A stretch of 9,509 nt of DNA from an uncultured Bacilli bacterium (GTDB taxonomy: Bacteria > Bacillota_I > Bacilli_A > RF39 > UBA660). Where the stretch lies: assembly GCA_948479395.1 (NCBI GenBank), contig CAOLUI010000039.1, forward strand, positions 1-9,509. The letters run 5' to 3'. The translations under genes and the position numbers were made by a program. A model generated the notes under the pieces. That model was not told the origin of the DNA. It did no database searches and worked only from the letters and a program-made list of their open reading frames with translations. The number at the start of each line of letters is the position of its first letter. Position 1 is the first letter of the stretch. Positions 4,820 to 9,509 of the stretch are shown one piece after another.

Positions 4820-7449
4820 TACAATTTCTTATTATTTATAATAGTAGCTTGAGCAGCAGCAAGTCTTGCAATTGGAATTCGGTAAGGAGAACAAGATACA
4901 TAATCAAGTCCTATCTTATCACAGAATCTAATACTTGTAGGGTTTCCTCCATGTTCACCACAAATTCCTATTTCAATATTGGGACGAACTTTTTTGCCTT
5001 TAGCCAGAGCTATTTTTAATAATTCACCTACTCCTTTTTCATCTAATTCGATAAAAGGATCTTTGGCAAATATTTTTTGATCATAATAACTTTTTAAAAA
5101 TTTCCCAGAGTCATCACGACTAAATCCATAAGTCATTTGGGTTAAATCATTTGTTCCAAAGGAAAAAAATTCAGCATATTGGGCAATTTCATCAGCAACT
5201 AAAACTGCTCTTGGAAGTTCAATCATCGTTCCAATTATTAAAGGAATTTTAATATTTTGTTCTTGCATTATTTTTTCAGCTGTTTCAACAACTATATTTT
5301 TAACAAATTTTAATTCTTCGGCATCACCTACTAAAGGAATCATTATTTCTGGTTTAACTTCGATGCCTCTTTTTTGAACATTAATTGCAGCTTCTATTAA
5401 AGCTTTAGTTTGCATTTGGGCTATTTCTGGATAAGTAATAGCAAGTCTACAACCTCGATGACCCATCATCGGATTTAATTCCTTTAAATCATTTATTCTA
5501 ATTTTTAAGTCCTGAACAGTAATATTTAAATTTTTAGCTAATTGTTCTATTTCTGAATCTTCTTTAGGTAAAAATTCGTGTAAAGGAGGATCTAAATATC
5601 TTATAACAACTGGATAAGGAGAAGCTTCTTTTAATAGCTCTTCAAAGTCTTTTTTTTGATAAGGTAATATAGCATTAAGAGCTTCTTTTCTTTGTTCTTT
5701 ATCTTCAGCAATAATCATTTTACGAAAATTAAAAATTCTATTAGGTTCAAAAAACATGTGTTCTGTTCGGCAAATACCTATTCCTTCTGCTCCTAATTTG
5801 CGGGCAGTAATAATATCTTTTTGAGTTTCTGCATTGGCACGAATACGTAAACGCCTTTTCTCATCGACCCAATTCATAAATTCTTGAAAATCCCCACTAA
5901 TACTAGCTTCAGTACTTTCTAACTCTCCTAAATAAATATTCCCTGTACTTCCATTTAAAGAAATAATATCTCCTTCTTTTAAAGTTATTCCTTCTTTATT
6001 TGTTATTGTTTTAGTTTTTTCTTCTAAAGTAAGATCATTGCAACCACAAATACAACAACGACCCATTCCTCTTGCCACAACAGCAGCATGAGAAGTCATT
6101 CCTCCTCTAATAGTAAGTACTCCTTTAGCATAATTCATTCCTTCTATATCTTCAGGACTTGTTTCTAGTCGTACTAGTATAGCTTCTTCGCCATTTTGAG
6201 CTGCCTTTATAACATCTGATGCATTAAAATATATTTTCCCTGAGGCAGCTCCTGGAGAAGCAGCTAAGCCATGACCAATTATTTTGCCATTTTTTAAAGA
6301 TTCTTCTGTAAAATTTTTATGAAGAAGACTTTCTAATTGATCAGGATTTATTCTTAAAATAGCTTCCTCTTTACTAATTAAACCTTCTTTAACTAAATCT
6401 ACAGCAATTTTAATAGCAGAAGCTGATGTTCTTTTGCCATTTCTAGTTTGTAATATATATAATTTACCATTTTCGATAGTAAATTCCATGTCTTGCATAT
6501 CTCTATAATGAGTTTCTAAATTTTGAGCTATTTTTTCAAATTGTTGATATATTTCAGGCATCTCTTTGGCTAATTTTTCGATTGGTTCTGGTGTTCTGAC
6601 TCCAGCAACAACGTCTTCTCCTTGAGCATTTATTAAATATTCGCCATAAAGTTTTTTTTCTCCTGTTGCTGGATTTCTTGTAAAAGCCACTCCAGTTCCT
6701 GAATTTTGGCCTAAATTTCCATAAACCATTTCTTGAACATTAACAGCTGTTCCCCAATCATTTGGAATATTATTTAACTTACGATAATATATAGCTCGTT
6801 CATTATTCCAACTTTTAAATACTGCTTTTACCGCTTCTAAAATTTGAGTATGAGGATTTTCGGGAAACTTTTCTTGAACAACTTCTTGATATATTTTTTT
6901 AAAATCATTAGTTATATTTACCATATCTTCTGCATTTAAATCTAAATCGATTTTTTTTTGATGTGTTAATTTGTATTGGTCTAAATATCTTTCAAATTTA
7001 TCTTTAGAGTGTCCCTTAACAACATCAGCAAACATCATTATTAATCGACGATAAGAATCATAAATAAATCTTTTATTATGAGGATTCTTGGCTAAATTTT
7101 CAGCTATTTCTGTAGTCAATCCTAAATTTAATATCGTATCCATCATTCCTGGCATACTGGCTCTAGATCCACTTCTAACACTAACTAATAAGGGATTATT
7201 AAGATCTCCAAATTTTTTATTAGTAAGGTTTTCTAATTCTGTGATTTTTTCTACTATTTCTGTTTCAACATTCTTTGATAATTGCAAATTATCATCATAA
7301 TATTTTTGACAAGCTTCGGTAGTGATAGTGAAACCTTTGGGAACAGGAAGTCCCATATGAGTCATTTCGGCTAAATTGGCTCCTTTTCCCCCCAACAATT
7401 CACGCATATCTTTATTACCTTCACTAAATAAATAAACATATTTTTCCAT
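4819..7449 (-). CDS. ppdK: Pyruvate, phosphate dikinase
   Basis: An 876-residue complete enzyme interconverting ATP, phosphate and pyruvate with AMP, pyrophosphate and phosphoenolpyruvate; in fermenters it commonly supports pyrophosphate-linked glycolysis. The N-terminal nucleotide-binding domain begins with GGKGANLAEM (residues 20-29) and includes SVRSGSRASMPGMMDT (about 90-105). The swivelling phosphohistidine domain has GGMTSHAAVVARGMG with His454, matching His455 of the Clostridium symbiosum enzyme. The C-terminal PEP-binding barrel carries GICGEHGG with acid/base Cys830 (Cys831 there). Length and catalytic residues are those of the bacterial family. AAAGGAG lies seven bases before the ATG at 7449. 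It is monocistronic: its own promoter lies at 7477-7505 and a terminator overlaps its stop. The usual regulatory partner is not in this window. Confidence 0.98.
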   Translation of the reverse strand: MEKYVYLFSEGNKDMRELLGGKGANLAEMTHMGLPVPKGFTITTEACQKYYDDNLQLSKNVETEIVEKITELENLTNKKFGDLNNPLLVSVRSGSRASMPGMMDTILNLGLTTEIAENLAKNPHNKRFIYDSYRRLIMMFADVVKGHSKDKFERYLDQYKLTHQKKIDLDLNAEDMVNITNDFKKIYQEVVQEKFPENPHTQILEAVKAVFKSWNNERAIYYRKLNNIPNDWGTAVNVQEMVYGNLGQNSGTGVAFTRNPATGEKKLYGEYLINAQGEDVVAGVRTPEPIEKLAKEMPEIYQQFEKIAQNLETHYRDMQDMEFTIENGKLYILQTRNGKRTSASAIKIAVDLVKEGLISKEEAILRINPDQLESLLHKNFTEESLKNGKIIGHGLAASPGAASGKIYFNASDVIKAAQNGEEAILVRLETSPEDIEGMNYAKGVLTIRGGMTSHAAVVARGMGRCCICGCNDLTLEEKTKTITNKEGITLKEGDIISLNGSTGNIYLGELESTEASISGDFQEFMNWVDEKRRLRIRANAETQKDIITARKLGAEGIGICRTEHMFFEPNRIFNFRKMIIAEDKEQRKEALNAILPYQKKDFEELLKEASPYPVVIRYLDPPLHEFLPKEDSEIEQLAKNLNITVQDLKIRINDLKELNPMMGHRGCRLAITYPEIAQMQTKALIEAAINVQKRGIEVKPEIMIPLVGDAEELKFVKNIVVETAEKIMQEQNIKIPLIIGTMIELPRAVLVADEIAQYAEFFSFGTNDLTQMTYGFSRDDSGKFLKSYYDQKIFAKDPFIELDEKGVGELLKIALAKGKKVRPNIEIGICGEHGGNPTSIRFCDKIGLDYVSCSPYRIPIARLAAAQATIINNKKL

Positions 7450-7476
7450 ATATTATCTCCTTTATCCTTCTTTTTT

Positions 7477-7505
7477 ATTATAACAACCAAAAAAACTCAC
7501 GACAA
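7477..7505 (-). promoter_or_regulatory. ppdK promoter
   Basis: TTGTCG (complement of 7500-7505), a 17-base spacer, then TATAAT (complement of 7477-7482) preceded by TGT, an extended -10. It lies in the 96-base gap between the recombinase stop and ppdK and gives a leader of about 20 bases. Confidence 0.7.
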
Positions 7506-7545
7506 TTATATGACGTAAGTTTGACAAAAAATATACAAGTTAAAA

Positions 7546-8436
7546 CTATTTTCGCGGATGAGTTTTTAAATAAACATTTCTTAAGCGCTCATTTGAGACA
7601 TGAGTATATATTTGAGTAGTAGACAAAGAAGCATGTCCTAGTAATTCTTGAACACTGCGAAGATCGGCTCCATTATTTAATAAATGAGTGGCAAAACTAT
7701 GGCGAAAGGTATGAGGAGTTACTTTATTTTTTACCGCTAAAAATTCTATAACCTCATTTATAATTTGAGCAATCCTTCTAGTAGTCAACGAACCCTTTTT
7801 TGATACCAATAAATGTGGTGTAGAAAGGCCATCTAAAATAAAATTGCGTTCTTCAAAATATTTTTCGAGTGTCTCTTTAGTATATTCGCCAAAATAGACG
7901 ATACGTTCTTTAGCTCCTTTACCCAATACTTTAATACTTTTTTCTTCTATATTAATATCATTAAGCTTAATATTAACAAGTTCATTAACTCGGCAACCTG
8001 TATCATATAATAGTTCTAAAATTAAAAGATTTCGATTAGTATATATATTGCAAGAATAATTTTTATTGTTAGTAAAATTTAAAATTTTTTCTATATCTAA
8101 TTCAGTTATAAAATTAGGTAATTTTTTTTCTAATTTTGGATTACGTATACTATTAAAAATATTTTTAGAAATTTTTTCTTGCATCACTAAATAACGATAA
8201 AAGCTACGAAGAACACTTAAATTTTTCGATATACTAGAATTTTTATATTTTTCTTGATCTAAATGTTTTAAATAATCTCTAACATTATCTTTAGTTATAT
8301 ATAAATAATTTACTTTTTTTTTATTTAAATATTCGATATATTTAGTAAGTTCAATTTGGTAAGAACTAATTGTATTAGGACTATAGTTTAATTCTATTTG
8401 TAAATATTTAATAAAGTTTTCTACATCTTTTTTCAT
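7546..8436 (-). CDS. Tyrosine recombinase, XerC/XerD type
   Basis: A 296-residue tyrosine site-specific recombinase of usual Xer length. The N-terminal SAM-like DNA-binding domain (about 1-85) starts with the typical FIKYLQIELNYSPNTISSY. The catalytic set is complete: Arg149 in DTGCRVNEL, Lys173 in GKGAKERIV, His242 and Arg245 in HTFRHSFATHLL, His268 in LGHASLSTTQIYTHV, and nucleophile Tyr277. The family resolves chromosome dimers at dif with its partner and FtsK. XerC and XerD cannot be separated by eye, so no symbol is given. Its ATG shares one base with the stop of the 84-residue gene (TAATG), and its own ribosome site is weak, pointing to translational coupling. Housekeeping function is likely because no mobile-element genes adjoin it, but an integrase role is not excluded. 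Confidence 0.93.
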   Translation of the reverse strand: MKKDVENFIKYLQIELNYSPNTISSYQIELTKYIEYLNKKKVNYLYITKDNVRDYLKHLDQEKYKNSSISKNLSVLRSFYRYLVMQEKISKNIFNSIRNPKLEKKLPNFITELDIEKILNFTNNKNYSCNIYTNRNLLILELLYDTGCRVNELVNIKLNDINIEEKSIKVLGKGAKERIVYFGEYTKETLEKYFEERNFILDGLSTPHLLVSKKGSLTTRRIAQIINEVIEFLAVKNKVTPHTFRHSFATHLLNNGADLRSVQELLGHASLSTTQIYTHVSNERLRNVYLKTHPRK

Positions 8437-8690
8437 TAACGTGATAAACTTTCTTCATCTATTATTTGATAACTATCATATTTTTTAGAAGTTCTACTTT
8501 TATTTAAAAAAAATTTAGCTTTACCATAAAATTTACGTAATTGCTTATCTGACATATGCATTAAATCTACGCATCTTACTTCTGGAAAAGCTTCTAATAT
8601 TACCATTACCATTTTACTTTTAAATTCATCTAGTTCATCAATTTCCCTATCTCCTGTTTCATCAATTAATGCTTGGCTAAAATAACCCAT
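8436..8690 (-). CDS. Unrecognised 84-residue protein coupled to Xer
   Basis: No family is recognised. The product is small and soluble, acidic in the first third (about residues 10-25) and basic in the KQLRKFYGKAKFFLNKSRTSKK stretch near the middle. It is probably mostly helical, with no membrane segment or signal peptide. The start is taken as ATG at 8690 because GAGGTG lies six bases upstream; a GTG at 8699 would add three residues but falls inside that ribosome site. The stop overlaps the xer start as TAATG, so both are made from one message and probably coupled. It could be a conserved partner of the recombinase or an unrelated housekeeping protein. Confidence 0.75.
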   Translation of the reverse strand: MGYFSQALIDETGDREIDELDEFKSKMVMVILEAFPEVRCVDLMHMSDKQLRKFYGKAKFFLNKSRTSKKYDSYQIIDEESLSR

Positions 8691-8696
8691 AATCTT

Positions 8697-8702
8697 CACC
8701 TC
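8697..8702 (-). promoter_or_regulatory. Ribosome site fixing the 84-residue start
   Basis: GAGGTG (complement of 8697-8702) lies six bases before the ATG at 8690-8688. It favours that start over the upstream GTG at 8699-8697, which is part of the motif. Confidence 0.7.
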
Positions 8703-8712
8703 AATTATATAT

Positions 8713-8741
8713 ATTATAAGATATTATTTCGTGATAGTATA
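8713..8741 (-). promoter_or_regulatory. Possible promoter of the small gene-xer operon
   Basis: A perfect TATAAT (complement of 8713-8718) lies between the surface-protein stop and the small gene. The -35 position 17 bases away (TATACT) is poor. Position supports it more than sequence does. Confidence 0.35.
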
Positions 8742-8751
8742 TAACTTTTTA

Positions 8752-8769
8752 ATTTATTTCAAAATAAAT
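8752..8769 (-). terminator. AT-only dyad at the surface-protein stop
   Basis: ATTTATTT and AAATAAAT flank a two-base centre and contain the stop codon. As RNA it would give about seven A-U pairs with a four-base loop. There is no GC pair and no clean U-tract, so termination would be weak. Confidence 0.3.
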
Positions 8770-9509
8770 GGTGAAATATTAGAACCAGTTCTACCGCTTT
8801 CTATTCCGATGTTAGAATTTAGATATACTGAAGGATGCGTCGCTCCTGTATTAAGTGCGCCACTTCCTCCCACATTCCCTATCGAATATATAGGAAAAAC
8901 AAAGAAATTATTGGAAAAACTTGGCATTATTGTCCATTGATAACTATTACTTAACAACCAGTCATTTGTTTTACAATCACTTACTTCACTTCCATTCCAA
9001 CTAAATAAACTTGAATTTAAACAGGTACTTCTATCTGTTGTAGTACCTCCTGCAGTCGCGTATCCATAATCGCTTGGGTACATTAACCCTACTTTACCTG
9101 TCCATTTGGTTGGTCTTCCTTCATATACTTCTTCTCCTCTTTCTAACGGATAAAAATCTTTAGCTGTTTTAAATTCAGAATCACTTCCTCCTAAGTTCCA
9201 TACTACTTCGCTTATCATATTCTTAGACTCTTCTGTTAACCCTGTAGAACTAAAATCACATGGAGTCGTTGACAAATTTCGCCCATTTGGACAAATACCA
9301 CTTGTTCGATTATAATATGCTCCTTCATTTAATACTTTTTGTAAGGCACTATCACTCCAATCATTTTCTCCATACATTCCTTTATTATCCCACGAATAAT
9401 CTCCGATACTCTCACTTCTTATTAGTTTGATTTTATCTTCCTTACTTCCATCAGGATTTTCAATGTCTTTCATAACTCCGATTATTCGCCATAATTCATT
9501 ATTGAATTG
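8754..9509 (-). CDS. Probable surface/secreted protein, C-terminal part (5' end beyond window)
   Basis: The frame is open to the right edge and reads through QFNNELWRIIGVM before the first internal ATG at 9473, so that ATG is not the start: about 252 C-terminal residues are visible. The segment has no catalytic motif. It is Ser/Asn/Gly/Thr-rich with many aromatic residues, contains WRIIGV, YSWDNKGMYGENDWS, a KWTGKVGLMYPSDYGYATAGG stretch and ends in SVYLNSNIGIESGRTGSNISPFILK. From memory, this WRIIG-to-PSVYL layout is common in secreted, often pilin-like proteins of AT-rich gut Firmicutes. Four cysteines (the CPNGRNLSTTPC pair and two further on) could form disulfides outside the cell. Composition is visibly less AT-rich than its neighbours. 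A signal peptide or prepilin leader would be beyond the edge. Confidence 0.75.
   Translation of the reverse strand, partial: QFNNELWRIIGVMKDIENPDGSKEDKIKLIRSESIGDYSWDNKGMYGENDWSDSALQKVLNEGAYYNRTSGICPNGRNLSTTPCDFSSTGLTEESKNMISEVVWNLGGSDSEFKTAKDFYPLERGEEVYEGRPTKWTGKVGLMYPSDYGYATAGGTTTDRSTCLNSSLFSWNGSEVSDCKTNDWLLSNSYQWTIMPSFSNNFFVFPIYSIGNVGGSGALNTGATHPSVYLNSNIGIESGRTGSNISPFILK

Noticed and set aside
7088..7300. Plus-strand open frame of 70 codons inside ppdK
   Set aside because: It is antisense to the conserved ATP-binding domain of a clear gene and has no independent support.
8731..8940. Plus-strand open frame of 69 codons over the surface-protein end
   Set aside because: It is antisense to a frame that continues to the window edge with recognisable protein-like composition, and has no ribosome site.
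9471..9473. ATG at 9473 as start of the surface protein
   Set aside because: The frame is open upstream to the window edge and reads protein-like WRIIGV immediately before it, with no ribosome site.

Overview
The window reads as chromosomal sequence from a very AT-rich, low-GC Gram-positive bacterium of the Bacilli/Mollicutes-like kind. This is inferred from the strong A/T bias, consensus sigma-A-type promoters, AGGAGG ribosome sites, CCA-encoding tRNAs and a clostridial-type pyruvate phosphate dikinase. Genes use the standard code: Trp is TGG and one gene ends in TGA. Species cannot be named from the sequence. Every supported gene lies on the minus strand, so transcription runs right to left.

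From right to left. (1) 9509-8754: the C-terminal part of a probable surface protein, cut by the window edge. (2) 8690-7546: an unrecognised 84-residue gene coupled through TAATG to a complete XerC/XerD-type tyrosine recombinase. (3) 7449-4819: full-length pyruvate phosphate dikinase with its own promoter and terminator. (4) 4750-3529: a PfkB-family sugar or nucleoside kinase with an altered GAHD catalytic motif, overlapping a stand-alone Smr-domain protein. (5) 3412-2993: an unrecognised 139-residue protein behind two tandem consensus promoters. (6) 2924-2755: tRNA-Ile2(CAU) and tRNA-Leu(UAG) with a consensus promoter and a terminator. (7) 2661-2389: an unrecognised 90-residue protein. (8) 2275-497: a large serine recombinase, followed by a repeat-rich non-coding stretch and, at 23-1, the start of another gene.

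Regions 1-5 look like ordinary, compact chromosome in which several hairpins overlap stop codons. The most unusual part is the left 2.4 kb. The recombinase gene and about 330 bp of non-coding DNA downstream of it lie between inverted 11-bp copies of GTGTACATTTT (155-165 and 2391-2401). The non-coding part carries four copies of a TGTATTACA-like dyad and several TGTACC/GGTACA motifs. This could be a recombinase-only element of about 2.25 kb, a remnant of a larger one, or one end of an element continuing beyond the window. The first reading is a hypothesis, not a demonstrated element.
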